A DNA stretch of 64,000 bases from Phaeocystidibacter sp965659415 (GCA_965659415.1 CBFHVA010000001.1:62001-126000); one strand, 5' to 3'. Shown: positions 1-9,802, counted from the first letter of the stretch. A program made the numbers and translations. The notes: generated by a model not told the origin, from the sequence alone.

Positions 1-91
1 GAATGAATTTACGCTGTTGATGACCAATACAGAGCTGGAAACCGAATTGTATGAACTCGGCGCCACCTGGACCTTAAAAAAGTGCGAGTAA
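1..91 (+). CDS. 3' end of an unidentified gene (partial)
   Basis: An open frame enters from the left edge (first full codon at base 2) and stops at a TAA ending at 91, giving 29 residues that end in ATWTLKKCE. It is on the same strand as the carboxylase that starts 35 bases later. No domain can be recognised in so short a tail, so I name no function. It could also be a chance open frame, although its acidic, Leu/Thr-rich composition looks coding. Confidence 0.5.
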   Translation, partial: NEFTLLMTNTELETELYELGATWTLKKCE

Positions 92-125
92 TCTCGTTAT
101 TCGCTTAACTCATAACGCTTAACCC

Positions 126-1742
126 GTGGATCTAGAATTTAACAAGAACGAAGACTCGCTGAAAATGCTGCTATCTGAAATGCAGCAACGTTGGAAGAAG
201 GTATCCCAAGGCGGAGGTGAAAAGCGCATAGAAAAGCAACATTCTCAAGGAAAGCTCACCGCTCGTGAGCGAATCTCAACCCTACTCGACCCAAAGAAGC
301 CTCAGATCGAAATTGGCGTTTTTGCAGGAGAAGGGATGTATGCCGAATACGGTGGTTGTCCGAGTGGTGGTGTAGTTGTGGTCATGGGTTACGTAAAAGG
401 ACGACTAACCATCGTAGTTGCAAATGATGCTACGGTAAAAGCCGGTGCTTGGTTCCCGATTACGGGCAAAAAGAACTTGAGGGCTCAAGAGATCTCCATG
501 GAAAATCGCATTCCCATTGTTTACTTGGTGGATAGCGCCGGTGTCTTCCTTCCGATGCAGGATGAAATTTTCCCAGATAAAGAAAACTTCGGTCGCATTT
601 TTAGAAACAACGCCATAATGAGCAGTATGGGCATTACTCAAATTTCAGCCATTATGGGAAGTTGTGTTGCGGGTGGTGCATACTTGCCTATCATGAGTGA
701 TGAAGCTATGATCGTAGACAAAACCGGTAGCATATTCCTGGCAGGAAGCTATTTGGTGAAAGCTGCAATTGGTGAAGATATTGACAATGAAACCCTCGGT
801 GGAGCTACTACGCACACTGAAATCAGTGGGGTTACAGACTATAAAATGCCTAATGATAAAGAGGCTCTAAAGTCCATTCGCAATATCATGGATAAAATCG
901 GGGCTCCTGAAAATGCCGGATTCAATCGCATCCAACCACTGGCGCCTGAATTTGATGAGAAGGAAATTTACGGCTTAGTCCCTTGTGATGGCAAGCCTTA
1001 CAAGAGCATTGAAATCATTAAGCGCTTGGTAGATGCTGATTCCTGGGAAGAGTATAAGAAAGGATACGGCCAAACCATCCTAACAGGTTACGCTCGAATG
1101 GACGGTTGGGCTGTAGGCATAGTGGCTAACAATCGCGAGATCATCAAGAGCAAAAAAGGCGAAATGCAGTTTGGCGGCGTTATTTACAGCGATTCTGCTG
1201 ATAAAGCCTCTCGCTTTGTGGCCAACTGTAATCAGAAGAAGATTCCATTGGTATTCCTTCAAGACGTAACCGGATTTATGGTAGGAAGCCGTTCAGAGCA
1301 CGGTGGTATTATTAAAGACGGCGCAAAAATGGTGAATACGGTTGCCAATAGCGTGGTTCCAAAGTTTACGGTAATTATAGGAAACAGCTTCGGCGCCGGA
1401 AACTACGCTATGAATGGTAAAGCCTATGACCCAAGATTAATTGTTGCGTGGCCCAACGCTAAACTGGCCGTAATGGGTGGAGACCAAGCGGCTAAGGTAT
1501 TGTTATCCATCGAGAAATCCCGCTTAAAAGAGGAGTTCACCGAAGAAATGGAAAAGGAACTCTTGGACAAGATCAAATCGCGGTACGAAGAACAAATGTC
1601 GCCTTACTATGCGGCATCAAGGCTTTGGGTGGATGCCATCATTGATCCTTTAGACACACGAAAATGGATTAGCATGGGTATTGAAGCAGCGAATCAAGCG
1701 CCCATTGAGAAGAAATACAATCCGGGTGTTATTCAAGCTTGA
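126..1742 (+). CDS. Acyl-CoA carboxylase carboxyltransferase (beta) subunit
   Basis: Biotin-dependent carboxyltransferase of the propionyl-/methylcrotonyl-CoA carboxylase beta family, 538 aa, the usual length. It moves CO2 from carboxybiotin to an acyl-CoA in the cytoplasm. The N-terminal crotonase-like half carries GGGEKRIEKQH, TARERI and the oxyanion region GSCVAGGAYLP. The C-terminal half carries VFLQDVTGFMVGS and FGAGNYAMNGKAYDPRL. Overall it reads like the beta subunit common in Flavobacteriia. The start is GTG, and the family-like sequence MDLEFNKNED follows at once, so I kept it. No biotin carboxylase or biotin carrier gene lies next to it, so the partner subunits and exact substrate cannot be read here. 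Confidence 0.92.
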   Translation: MDLEFNKNEDSLKMLLSEMQQRWKKVSQGGGEKRIEKQHSQGKLTARERISTLLDPKKPQIEIGVFAGEGMYAEYGGCPSGGVVVVMGYVKGRLTIVVANDATVKAGAWFPITGKKNLRAQEISMENRIPIVYLVDSAGVFLPMQDEIFPDKENFGRIFRNNAIMSSMGITQISAIMGSCVAGGAYLPIMSDEAMIVDKTGSIFLAGSYLVKAAIGEDIDNETLGGATTHTEISGVTDYKMPNDKEALKSIRNIMDKIGAPENAGFNRIQPLAPEFDEKEIYGLVPCDGKPYKSIEIIKRLVDADSWEEYKKGYGQTILTGYARMDGWAVGIVANNREIIKSKKGEMQFGGVIYSDSADKASRFVANCNQKKIPLVFLQDVTGFMVGSRSEHGGIIKDGAKMVNTVANSVVPKFTVIIGNSFGAGNYAMNGKAYDPRLIVAWPNAKLAVMGGDQAAKVLLSIEKSRLKEEFTEEMEKELLDKIKSRYEEQMSPYYAASRLWVDAIIDPLDTRKWISMGIEAANQAPIEKKYNPGVIQA

Positions 1743-1857
1743 TTATCCGCATAAAGAACATGACTTTGCTCGGTTGATTCTAACCTAGACAGGTAATTCT
1801 CTGTATTTAGTTTTTCAGTTAGGTAGGGGTCGCCTATCGAACTGTATTCTCATTTCC

Positions 1858-1865
1858 TATATTTG
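1858..1865 (+). promoter_or_regulatory. Candidate -7 promoter element TATATTTG
   Basis: An exact match to the Bacteroidota TAnnTTTG element, 19 bases before the ATG at 1885. No clear TTG -33 element sits at the expected distance, so this is a moderate call. Confidence 0.5.
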
Positions 1866-1884
1866 AACGTTAAGGCTCAGATAC

Positions 1885-3978
1885 ATGCAGAAATATTCCA
1901 TCCTCCTTTTACTTCTTTTTGCTCAGCTTGTCGCGATGGGACAAGTAAGTGTGCAAAGCAGTGAATTCAACATTCAGCGTACAGTTGACTTCGAACCGCG
2001 CAACATCGAACCAGGGTTTAATGCCCAAGTCACCTCTCTGGAGGCCCCGGATGCCCTGCACTGGAGGAATCAACTCAATGCGATAAAAGTAGAGGCCGCC
2101 GAACTCCTCAACACCATTGAAGAAGACGCTTTTACGAGTCGAAAGAGAACAGCAGCACAGCCACAACTCGGATGGACGTCGGACATGTACCGCGTGTTCC
2201 TTACCAACGGAATTCAATCTCGCCTGTACTCAGGGATTCCAAATGACAACACCTTGGCCATCAATAACGATAAGATTCTCTTGGGTGGAGTAAATTCTCT
2301 TCTTTGGGCCTACGATCTGGAGAAAGACACATTACACATTGTAAATAGCTATGTGGGTCTGGACCAAGTTGGGCCTGATGCAGGAAACGACCGAGGTTTC
2401 GACCCGAAATTGATGTACGACCAAGAGGAAGATCGGTTCATTCTTGTATTCCTTAAAAATAACACACCTCAAACGAGCAAAATTGCGGTGTGCTTCTCCT
2501 CTACCAGTGATCCAAATGACCCTTGGTATGTATATATTTTGCCGGGTAACCCATTGAATAATGATCGATGGACGGATTTCCCAGCCATGAGCATTACAGA
2601 TGATCACTTGTTTATCACAGGTAATTTGATTGTTCCTAACGTTTCATGGCAAGTGGGGTTTGATGGATCCATCATCTGGCAACTCGACAAGCACGCAGGT
2701 TTCAATGGGGATACAACCATGCCGAATAGGCTCTATCACGACATTCGATTCGGAACACGCTACATCCGAAACCTTCATGCGGTAAAGGGCTACGACGGGA
2801 AAATTGATACGGCATACTTCTTATCGAATCGAAATTTCGATATTCAAAACGACAGTGTTTTTGTGCTTTCCTTGCATAGTGATTTAACGGGCCCCGAAGA
2901 TCTTCGCATTCGTGTACGCCAATCGGATACGCCATATGGTGTTCCACCCAACGGAAGACAATCGGATACTGACCCCAACGATCCTACTGACGGTCTACAA
3001 ACCAATGACGCAAGAGTCCTAGGAGCGATTCGCATGCCGAATGGAGAAATCGAATTCGTATCTACAACTCGGAATTTCACTACTCAACGGGCCTCAATCT
3101 ATCACGGAACGCTCCATGAACCGGGCTCCACGAACTCATACATCACGGCACAACTAATCAGCGACCCAATCAAAGATTACGGCTATCCTAACTTGGCATG
3201 GACAGGCAATGAGCTTTGTGATGAGGAGCTTATCATTGGATTTAATCATACCTCGCCATCCGATTTTGCCGGTGTCAGTGCTGTATACTACAGTAATGAT
3301 GGGGATTACAGTGATGTCCTGACCATCAAGCAAGGTGAAAACTACGTTCAACGTTTAGTGGGTGGCGATCGCTGGGGAGACTACTTCGGTATTCAGAACT
3401 ACTATCCTGAACCCGGTAAAGTTTACGTTTCTGGATTCTTCGGTACTTCTACCCGCTCAAATACAGCTTATTTCGCGGAACTAACTTCTCCAGACTCATC
3501 TAAACTTGATGTGAACATCAACCACATCGCGTCAAATAGCCAATGTGAGCAAGGAATTGAGCTGTTAGCAAGTGGAGGCGTTCCTCCTTACACCTACACC
3601 TGGGATGGAGAGATGGGCATAGAGAGCTCCGTGGCCTGTGGAGGCGATACGTTATTCATCACCGTATCCGACGCGCGAGGTTGTGAGGTTGAACAAGAAT
3701 ACATTGTGCCATTCGATATCCCATCAGAGACAATGGTTTATCCCAACCCTTCCTTCGGGCAGGTAGGTGTTATATTCGAGTCGGCTAAAGCCGGAAACAT
3801 CCAAGTGTTGATTTCAGATCTAAATGGTAGGCCTGTAGAAATCATCTCTGACCGTGCGATTAATGCAGGAAAACATTACCTTCAATTCGATATGGCTCCC
3901 CTATCCGCAGGTGTTTACATTCTAGAGATCACTATGGAAGGTGAAGAGTTGTTTACGGATAGAATCATCAAACAATAA
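1885..3978 (+). CDS. Secreted protein with T9SS type A sorting domain
   Basis: A 697-residue exported protein. Residues 1-20 form a signal peptide (hydrophobic LLLLLFAQLVAMGQ). The middle (about 90-560) is a beta-rich region with repeated short Asp/Asn/Trp motifs such as NDRWTDFPAM and GGDRWGDYFGIQ; I do not recognise it as an enzyme. Residues 565-610 resemble the short SprB/PKD-like module (GGVPPYTYTW) seen in flavobacterial surface proteins. The last 80 residues are a typical T9SS type A domain, beginning MVYPNPSFGQ and ending in a lysine-containing beta strand. The family context implies export by the type IX system and surface attachment or release. The specific role is unknown. Confidence 0.85.
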   Translation: MQKYSILLLLLFAQLVAMGQVSVQSSEFNIQRTVDFEPRNIEPGFNAQVTSLEAPDALHWRNQLNAIKVEAAELLNTIEEDAFTSRKRTAAQPQLGWTSDMYRVFLTNGIQSRLYSGIPNDNTLAINNDKILLGGVNSLLWAYDLEKDTLHIVNSYVGLDQVGPDAGNDRGFDPKLMYDQEEDRFILVFLKNNTPQTSKIAVCFSSTSDPNDPWYVYILPGNPLNNDRWTDFPAMSITDDHLFITGNLIVPNVSWQVGFDGSIIWQLDKHAGFNGDTTMPNRLYHDIRFGTRYIRNLHAVKGYDGKIDTAYFLSNRNFDIQNDSVFVLSLHSDLTGPEDLRIRVRQSDTPYGVPPNGRQSDTDPNDPTDGLQTNDARVLGAIRMPNGEIEFVSTTRNFTTQRASIYHGTLHEPGSTNSYITAQLISDPIKDYGYPNLAWTGNELCDEELIIGFNHTSPSDFAGVSAVYYSNDGDYSDVLTIKQGENYVQRLVGGDRWGDYFGIQNYYPEPGKVYVSGFFGTSTRSNTAYFAELTSPDSSKLDVNINHIASNSQCEQGIELLASGGVPPYTYTWDGEMGIESSVACGGDTLFITVSDARGCEVEQEYIVPFDIPSETMVYPNPSFGQVGVIFESAKAGNIQVLISDLNGRPVEIISDRAINAGKHYLQFDMAPLSAGVYILEITMEGEELFTDRIIKQ

Positions 3979-3982
3979 TATT

Positions 3983-4183
3983 ATGAAACGTTCCATTCGC
4001 ATTTTACTCTTATTGACCTTATCAGGAACCGGAGAGATCATCCTTGGAGCTTGTATGCGTTTTCTAGAGCTCACAGGTGCGAATGTTCTCATGGCGCTTG
4101 GCCTTGTTAGTCAAGTTGGCGCTCTGGGTTACGCGGGATACATCAGCCTGAACAAACTTTCGAACTTGAGTCCAGAAGCCTAA
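3983..4183 (+). CDS. Small two-helix membrane protein, unknown
   Basis: A 66-residue protein starting at an ATG 4 bases after the stop of the T9SS gene. I chose this start over an upstream start in the same frame that would lie inside the T9SS gene. It has two hydrophobic stretches (IRILLLLTLSG and VLMALGLVSQVGALGYAGY) around a short polar linker with one Cys. It probably shares a transcript with the preceding gene. It meets the broken DUF3667 gene tail to tail, with 4 bases of overlap. No family recognised. Confidence 0.55.
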   Translation: MKRSIRILLLLTLSGTGEIILGACMRFLELTGANVLMALGLVSQVGALGYAGYISLNKLSNLSPEA

Positions 4184-5011
4184 GTTCCGGGAAAGCCATT
4201 GGTAGCGAGCGCGGCAATTCCAATTATCATCCCCAAAATGACAATGCCCAATGAGCTCAAAAGAGTAATGACTGGCAAGGACACCATTGCCCTAAACCAA
4301 CCTGCCTTATAGGTTTCAGCATCCAGACACCATATATCAAGCTTAAACTAATGGATATCAAGCTGTTCCGAATCGGGTTAATCAGATTCATCAGTGAGAG
4401 AAATATCAACGGAATTCCGATTAGGGAGGTCTGACCGATATAATAACAAGCCGAAATTATATGCTCTCTGTAGTATTTCTTTTTATCCACAAAAGTCAGC
4501 CATACGGCTAGTCCCCCGAGCGGAATAAAGAATAATGATATCAGGTTTAGGTAATTGCGAACAAAATCGCTGACTTGATTATTGAACTCCAGTTGTGCGG
4601 CTTGCTGTTCATCTGTAAGATCGGGATTCACCGGCTGAAAAAAGCTACCTTCCTCTTGCTCTTGCATCACGGTCATCTCATTCATTTGCTTGTCGTACGT
4701 GCCCGAGTACAAAGTGAGAATAGTACTAATCGTGACCATCACAAATGCGTATCTGAAGGGATGGAAGTACTTTCGCGTAGCACCGCTCCAGTAACCTTGA
4801 ACCACTTCTCCAGGTCTTTGAAAAAGTAGTCCTAATGTGAGTAACAACCCCCTCTCCACATAAAAAAGATAGAGAACGCCTTTTTGAACATTGCCGACAC
4901 CTAAAAACGATGATCAATGTGCTTTTGTCCGCAATGTGGACAGTAGATGTTCTCTTCGGTTAATTCAAAGTGGTGCCCACAAGAGGAGCACTGAATAGGT
5001 TCAGTTCGCAT
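4180..5011 (-). pseudogene. Broken DUF3667-type zinc-ribbon membrane protein
   Basis: Three pieces of one protein lie in different frames. Bases 5011-4901 encode 36 residues with a zinc ribbon (CSSCGHHF ... CPHCGQKHIDHRF) and end in TAG at 4903-4901. The next frame, open down to about 4320, gives VERGLLLTLGLLFQRPGEV and GATRKYFHPFRYAF, the DUF3667 core, followed by membrane segments. A third frame gives the natural C-terminus (DAETYKAGWFRAMVSLPV and a last helix) ending at 4180. Each junction is repaired by adding one base: near the T5 or T6 runs on the coding strand (4903-4907 or about 4862-4867), and near the GG of the Trp codon at about 4326. If the first repair is at the T6 run, the TAG is a further lesion. 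This is either a real pseudogene or several single-base assembly errors. Confidence 0.75.
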
Positions 5012-5062
5012 GTCGAAATGATAAACAAATGGCCCATAACCTAAAATCGCCGTCGGTTATCC

Positions 5063-6025
5063 TTAGAAGAGTTCCTTGGCAATTGAGAAGATATTATCAC
5101 TCTTTCCCATGGAGTAAAAATGAAGAACAGGAACGCCCGCTTCTTTCAACTCTTTTGCTTGCTGAATCGCCCACTCCACGCCTATCTGGCGAACTTCAAG
5201 GTTGTTCTTCGCTTTCATTACTGAAAGTGCAAGTTCATCGGGCAAATCAACATGGAAGCGATGCGGTAGCATGCTCAGTTGTTTCTTCGTTGCGATTGGT
5301 TTTAAACCGGGAACAATAGGAACGTCAATACCTGCGTCTCGGCATTTCTTTTCGAAGGCGAAGAATTTCTCATTGTCGAAGAATAACTGAGTGGTAATGT
5401 AGTTCGCCCCGGCATCTACTTTTCGCTTTAAATTGGTGATATCCACATTGAGACTTGGAGCTTCAAAGTGTTTTTCCGGGTATCCAGCCACACCAATGCT
5501 GAAATTCGTCGCCGAGTTATTCACCAATTCTTCATCAAGGTATTGCCCCTTATTCAAGCGCACAATCTGTTCGACCAGCTCAGAGGCATAGGTATGTCCA
5601 TCTGCTTCTGGAACAAAATAGACCTGATCTTGCATGGAGTCCCCGCGTAGGGCAAGCACGTTCTCTACTCCCAAGAAATTCAGGTCAATCAAAGCGTTTT
5701 CTGTGTCCTCTTTGCTGAAGCCGCCACAGAGCAAATGAGGTACTGGGTCTACGTCGTAGCGATTCATCAGCGCTGCACAGATTCCCACCGTTCCTGGCCT
5801 TTTGCGAACTACTTTCTGCTCCAATAAGCCATTCAAGAGTCGCTTGTAAACCACCTGTTCGCGATGGTAGGTTACGTTAATGAACGGAGGCTTAAACTCC
5901 ATCAAAGGATCTATATTCTCATAGATATCTTGGATGGTCTGCCCTTTCAATGGAGGAAGAATCTCAAAGGTGAAGAGTGTTTCCTTTCGGCTCTGAGCTT
6001 CCTGTATATGTTGATCTACATGCAT
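5063..6025 (-). CDS. metF: Methylenetetrahydrofolate reductase
   Basis: Reduces 5,10-methylene-THF to 5-methyl-THF, the methyl donor for methionine synthase. At 320 aa it has the length of a bacterial flavin-dependent MTHFR barrel. Visible family motifs are FTFEILPPLKG near the N-terminus (active-site Glu), INVTYHREQV, NVLALRGDS, FSIGVAGYPEKH, ANYITTQLFFDN and VPIVPGLKPI. It starts 10 bases after the end of the metH C-part gene on the same strand, so it should be the last gene of the SAM-I-controlled methionine operon. No obvious terminator hairpin follows before the DUF3667 fragment. Confidence 0.95.
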   Translation of the reverse strand: MHVDQHIQEAQSRKETLFTFEILPPLKGQTIQDIYENIDPLMEFKPPFINVTYHREQVVYKRLLNGLLEQKVVRKRPGTVGICAALMNRYDVDPVPHLLCGGFSKEDTENALIDLNFLGVENVLALRGDSMQDQVYFVPEADGHTYASELVEQIVRLNKGQYLDEELVNNSATNFSIGVAGYPEKHFEAPSLNVDITNLKRKVDAGANYITTQLFFDNEKFFAFEKKCRDAGIDVPIVPGLKPIATKKQLSMLPHRFHVDLPDELALSVMKAKNNLEVRQIGVEWAIQQAKELKEAGVPVLHFYSMGKSDNIFSIAKELF

Positions 6026-6034
6026 ATCTTTAAA

Positions 6035-8677
6035 TCAATAATTCAAGATTGGACTAAGCCAACGTTCTGCTTCAACAAATGCAATCCCTCTTCTTTGTGC
6101 ATAATCCTCAACCTGTTCAGCAGTAATCTTTCCCAAGCCAAAGTACTTGGCCTCGCGATGACCAAAGTAATATCCGCATACCGAGGCGGCGGGGAACATG
6201 GCCTTCTGTTCTGTAAGTGTTATTCCGGTATTTACAGGAGCATCTAGCAAGGCAAACAAGGTGTCTTTTTCAAGGTGATCGGGACATGCAGGATATCCTG
6301 GAGCTGGTCGAATCCCCCGATATTTTTCTGCAATCAAAGCGGTATTATCCAGCTTTTCATCGCTGGCATAGCCCCAAAAATCCACACGCACACGTTCGTG
6401 GAGATACTCTGCAAAAGCCTCAGATAATCGATCCGCTAATGCTTTGATTAATATTGAGTTATAATCATCACCTTCGTTTAATAGTTTATCCGCCATCTCG
6501 GTGTATTCTACCCCAGCTGTTACGGCGAATGCTCCAACATAATCTGACTCGGTGTCTACAAAATCGGCCAGTGCATAAGTAGGTACACCTTTGGCTTTGT
6601 CGTTCTGCTGACGAAGCGTTAGCAAATGTACCTCCGAACCCCCGTGGCTTACCACAATATCATCGCCATATCGGTACGCGTCATAGAGTCCATACACTCC
6701 TTTCGGCTCTGCCCACCGCTCTCTTTCCATGCGATCCAGCATTCGAGACGCGTCTTCATATAACTGAGTGGCTTGCAGTCCGACCACCTCATCTTCAAGA
6801 ATGCGCGGAAACTTCCCGTGCAAGTCCCAAGTTTGAAAGAAAGGAGTCCAATCGATATAATTGCGCAATGTTCGAACATCGGCCTTAAGGGAATGCACAC
6901 CGAGTTTCCGTGGCTTCGAGGCTTTACCTGATCGATCAAACTTCGGAGCACGTCCTCTAGCCTCTTCCAATTTTAGAAGTGGCTTCTTCTTCTGTCGCTT
7001 GCTGTATTGATCTGCGAGCTTTAAATACTCTTCCTTGATAGCTCCGTGGTAAACTGTTGCATCTTCGCTCAACAGCTTCTGTGCGGTAGGCACACTGCGC
7101 GAGGCATCGTTCACATAAATAACAGGGCCGGAATACTGAGGTGCAATTTTCACGGCGGTATGCGCTCGGGAGGTTGTCGCTCCGCCAATCAATAGCGGAA
7201 GTTGCATGCCTCTTGCATTCATTTCTTTAGCTAGAAATACCATTTCGTCAAGTGAAGGCGTAATGAGTCCACTTAATCCAATGATATCGACTTCTTCATC
7301 AACTGCGGTGGTAAGTATCTTCTCAGGCGGCACCATAACACCTAAATCAACTACCTCAAATCCATTGCATTGCAACACCACGCTCACAATGTTCTTACCG
7401 ATATCGTGCACGTCGCCTTTCACGGTAGCGAGTAGTATTTTGGGGCGTTTTTGACGTCCCGTAGGGTTCTGCTTCATGTGCTCCTGCAAGAAAGGCTCGA
7501 GCCAAGCAACGGCTTTCTTCATCACTCGGGCGCTTTTCACCACTTGCGGCAGAAACATCTTTCCCGACCCGAATAAATCACCTACAACGTTCATTCCGTC
7601 CATAAGGGGACCTTCTATCACGCCAAGCGGACTCTCAAGCTTCTCCAATGCATCTTTAGCATCTTCCTCAATAAACTCGGCTATTCCGTTCACCAAAGCG
7701 TGCTCCATGCGTTTTTCCACAGGTGCTTCACGCCATGATAAATCCCTTTCGCTTTGCTTTCGCTCGGAGCTCACGGATTGAGCGAAGGATAAAAGACGAT
7801 CCCCAGCTTCCGCGTCGGTGTCCAAGAGGACATCCTCTACGTGTTTCTTAAGCTCCGGATCTATTTCTTCATAAACGATGAGTTGGGTGGGGTTGACAAT
7901 CCCCATATCCATTCCGTACTGAATCCCGTGATATAGAAAACAGGCATGCATGGCCTCACGGACCGCATCATTTCCTCTGAAGCTAAAACTGACATTGCTC
8001 ACACCACCACTCACGTGTGCATGCGGCAGATTACGCTTTATCCATTGTGTGGCCTCGAAAAAATCCAATGCGTTACGCCGATGCTCCTCCATACCGGTAG
8101 CCACCGGGAAGATGTTCGGATCAAATATGATATCATTCGGATTGAAATCAACATGATCCACCAACAGGTGATAGGCTCTTTCGCAGATCTCGATGCGCCT
8201 GTGAAAATTGTCAGCTTGACCCTCTTCATCAAATGCCATGATCACCACGGCTGCTCCCATTCTTTTGATGAACCGAGCTTGTCGAACAAACTCATCCTCA
8301 CCTCCCTTGAGGCTAATACTATTGACGATGGCTTTTCCTTGAATACACTTCAACCCTGCCACGATGATTTCCCATTTCGAGGAATCGACCATGATAGGAA
8401 TACGAGAAATATCTGGTTCCGCGGCGAGTAGATTGAGGAAGGTGGTCATGGTTTCAACCCCATCTATCATCCCTTCGTCCATATTCACATCCAGAATCTG
8501 CGCTCCTCCCTCTACTTGATCACGTGCCACTTCGATGGCCTCTTCAAACTTCTCTTCTCGAATAAGGCGCAGAAATTTTCGGGACCCCGTCACATTCGTA
8601 CGCTCACCAACATTGACAAAATTAGAATCGGCCGTAATAATCAGTGGGTCGAGCCCAGACAACCTCAACAAACTCAT
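6035..8677 (-). CDS. metH: Methionine synthase, C-terminal part (pterin, cobalamin and activation domains)
   Basis: Cobalamin-dependent methionine synthase lacking the homocysteine domain, 880 aa. Order: pterin-binding domain (about 12-270; NFVNVGERTNVTGSRKF), cap helices (about 310-400), B12 domain with DVHDIGKN (cobalt-ligating His about 424), SGL and GGATTSRAHTA, then the reactivation domain (about 560-880) with FWGYA and RGIRPAPGYPACPDH. I placed the start at 8677 rather than 32 codons upstream, because ATG there overlaps the stop of the N-part gene as ATGA and gives the standard beginning SLLRLSGLDPL. The two proteins together form a full-length MetH; this split is widespread in Flavobacteriia. 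The overlap suggests coupled, equimolar translation. Confidence 0.95.
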   Translation of the reverse strand: MSLLRLSGLDPLIITADSNFVNVGERTNVTGSRKFLRLIREEKFEEAIEVARDQVEGGAQILDVNMDEGMIDGVETMTTFLNLLAAEPDISRIPIMVDSSKWEIIVAGLKCIQGKAIVNSISLKGGEDEFVRQARFIKRMGAAVVIMAFDEEGQADNFHRRIEICERAYHLLVDHVDFNPNDIIFDPNIFPVATGMEEHRRNALDFFEATQWIKRNLPHAHVSGGVSNVSFSFRGNDAVREAMHACFLYHGIQYGMDMGIVNPTQLIVYEEIDPELKKHVEDVLLDTDAEAGDRLLSFAQSVSSERKQSERDLSWREAPVEKRMEHALVNGIAEFIEEDAKDALEKLESPLGVIEGPLMDGMNVVGDLFGSGKMFLPQVVKSARVMKKAVAWLEPFLQEHMKQNPTGRQKRPKILLATVKGDVHDIGKNIVSVVLQCNGFEVVDLGVMVPPEKILTTAVDEEVDIIGLSGLITPSLDEMVFLAKEMNARGMQLPLLIGGATTSRAHTAVKIAPQYSGPVIYVNDASRSVPTAQKLLSEDATVYHGAIKEEYLKLADQYSKRQKKKPLLKLEEARGRAPKFDRSGKASKPRKLGVHSLKADVRTLRNYIDWTPFFQTWDLHGKFPRILEDEVVGLQATQLYEDASRMLDRMERERWAEPKGVYGLYDAYRYGDDIVVSHGGSEVHLLTLRQQNDKAKGVPTYALADFVDTESDYVGAFAVTAGVEYTEMADKLLNEGDDYNSILIKALADRLSEAFAEYLHERVRVDFWGYASDEKLDNTALIAEKYRGIRPAPGYPACPDHLEKDTLFALLDAPVNTGITLTEQKAMFPAASVCGYYFGHREAKYFGLGKITAEQVEDYAQRRGIAFVEAERWLSPILNY

Positions 8678-9690
8678 GAACCCACCGCATTTTGGATTGA
8701 ACGTAAACGAGGCTGATGCTGACTCGCCCTTCTGGCTATTTCCTTGATGTGTTCTGGAGTTGTGCCGCAACACCCTCCAATGATATTCACCGCGTTTCTC
8801 GCTAAGAATTCCTCAATCTGAATTCCCATTTGCTCTGGATCCTGATCATACTCACCGAAAGCGTTAGGCAGGCCGGCATTCGGGTGCGCGCTTACTAAGA
8901 AAGGTGATTTTTCGGATAAAGTTTGCACATAGGGTCGCAGTTGCTCCGCTCCCAAGGCGCAATTCAATCCAATGGAGAAAAGTGGAATGTGTTCGAGGCT
9001 GATACTAAACGCCTCGGCCGTTTGTCCACTGAGCGTGCGACCCGAAGCGTCGGTAATTGTTCCCGAAACCATAATAGGAAGCTCCTTACCGATCCGCTCG
9101 TATACATCCTGTATAGCGAAGAGTGCGGATTTGGCATTTAAGGTGTCAAATACGGTTTCCACCATTAGCATATCCACTCCCCCTTGTATGAGCGCCTCCA
9201 CTTGCTCCGAATACACCTCAACGAGTTCATCAAATGTGACTGCCCTAAAACCAGGATCGTTCACATCAGGCGATAAGGATGCGGTTCGGTTGGTTGGACC
9301 AATGGAACCTACAACAAACCTGGGCTTATCAGGTGTTGAATATTCCAAGGCAGCCGCTTTTGCCAGTTGTGCGGATTGAATATTGATTTCTCTAACTTCA
9401 GATTCCAAACCATAATCTGCCTGAGAAATACGATTGGCGTTGAAAGTATTGGTTTCAGCGATATCTGCCCCTGCTTCAAAGTACGCTCTATGAATATCTG
9501 CGATAATCTCGGGTTGGGTAATAGACAAGAGATCGTTATTGCCCTGCAGGGGCTGATCATGTCCCGCATATTGAACACCTCGATATCCCTCTTCATCCAG
9601 CTTGTGTCGCTGAATCATGGTACCCATGGCACCATCTAAAATCAAAATTTTCTCTTTGGCTAAATCCTCTAGCTCTTTCTTCATTGCCAT
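8674..9690 (-). CDS. metH: Methionine synthase, N-terminal homocysteine methyltransferase part
   Basis: The 338-residue homocysteine S-methyltransferase barrel that binds homocysteine through zinc. The zinc Cys ligands are visible: Cys244 in GLNCALG and Cys307-Cys308 in GGCCGTTPEH. The N-terminus carries ILDGAMGTMIQRH, and NTFNAN and VGSIGPTNRTASLSPDVNDPG are typical of MetH. It is the first gene of a metH-N / metH-C / metF operon and sits about 110 bases downstream of a SAM-I riboswitch, so it should be shut off when SAM is plentiful. It is intact, not a broken full-length MetH: it ends cleanly after the barrel and overlaps the next gene by 4 bases. Confidence 0.95.
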   Translation of the reverse strand: MAMKKELEDLAKEKILILDGAMGTMIQRHKLDEEGYRGVQYAGHDQPLQGNNDLLSITQPEIIADIHRAYFEAGADIAETNTFNANRISQADYGLESEVREINIQSAQLAKAAALEYSTPDKPRFVVGSIGPTNRTASLSPDVNDPGFRAVTFDELVEVYSEQVEALIQGGVDMLMVETVFDTLNAKSALFAIQDVYERIGKELPIMVSGTITDASGRTLSGQTAEAFSISLEHIPLFSIGLNCALGAEQLRPYVQTLSEKSPFLVSAHPNAGLPNAFGEYDQDPEQMGIQIEEFLARNAVNIIGGCCGTTPEHIKEIARRASQHQPRLRSIQNAVGS

Positions 9691-9802
9691 AATCTCATTT
9701 ATACCTTTCAGCTCTCATGCACCAAACAAACCCAAAAGAGATATTGCCTCGCGACAAGCGCAAGAATTCGTGAGATTATAAATCAAATGAAATCTATTCT
9801 TG

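Noticed and set aside
8674..8677. The metH split as a frameshift or pseudogene
   Set aside because: The break falls at a domain boundary, with a clean stop, a clean start and full-length domains on both sides, as in related bacteria.
8678..8773. An N-terminal extension of 32 residues on the metH C-part
   Set aside because: It lies wholly within the metH N-part in another frame; the ATGA overlap and the family N-terminus favour the start at 8677.
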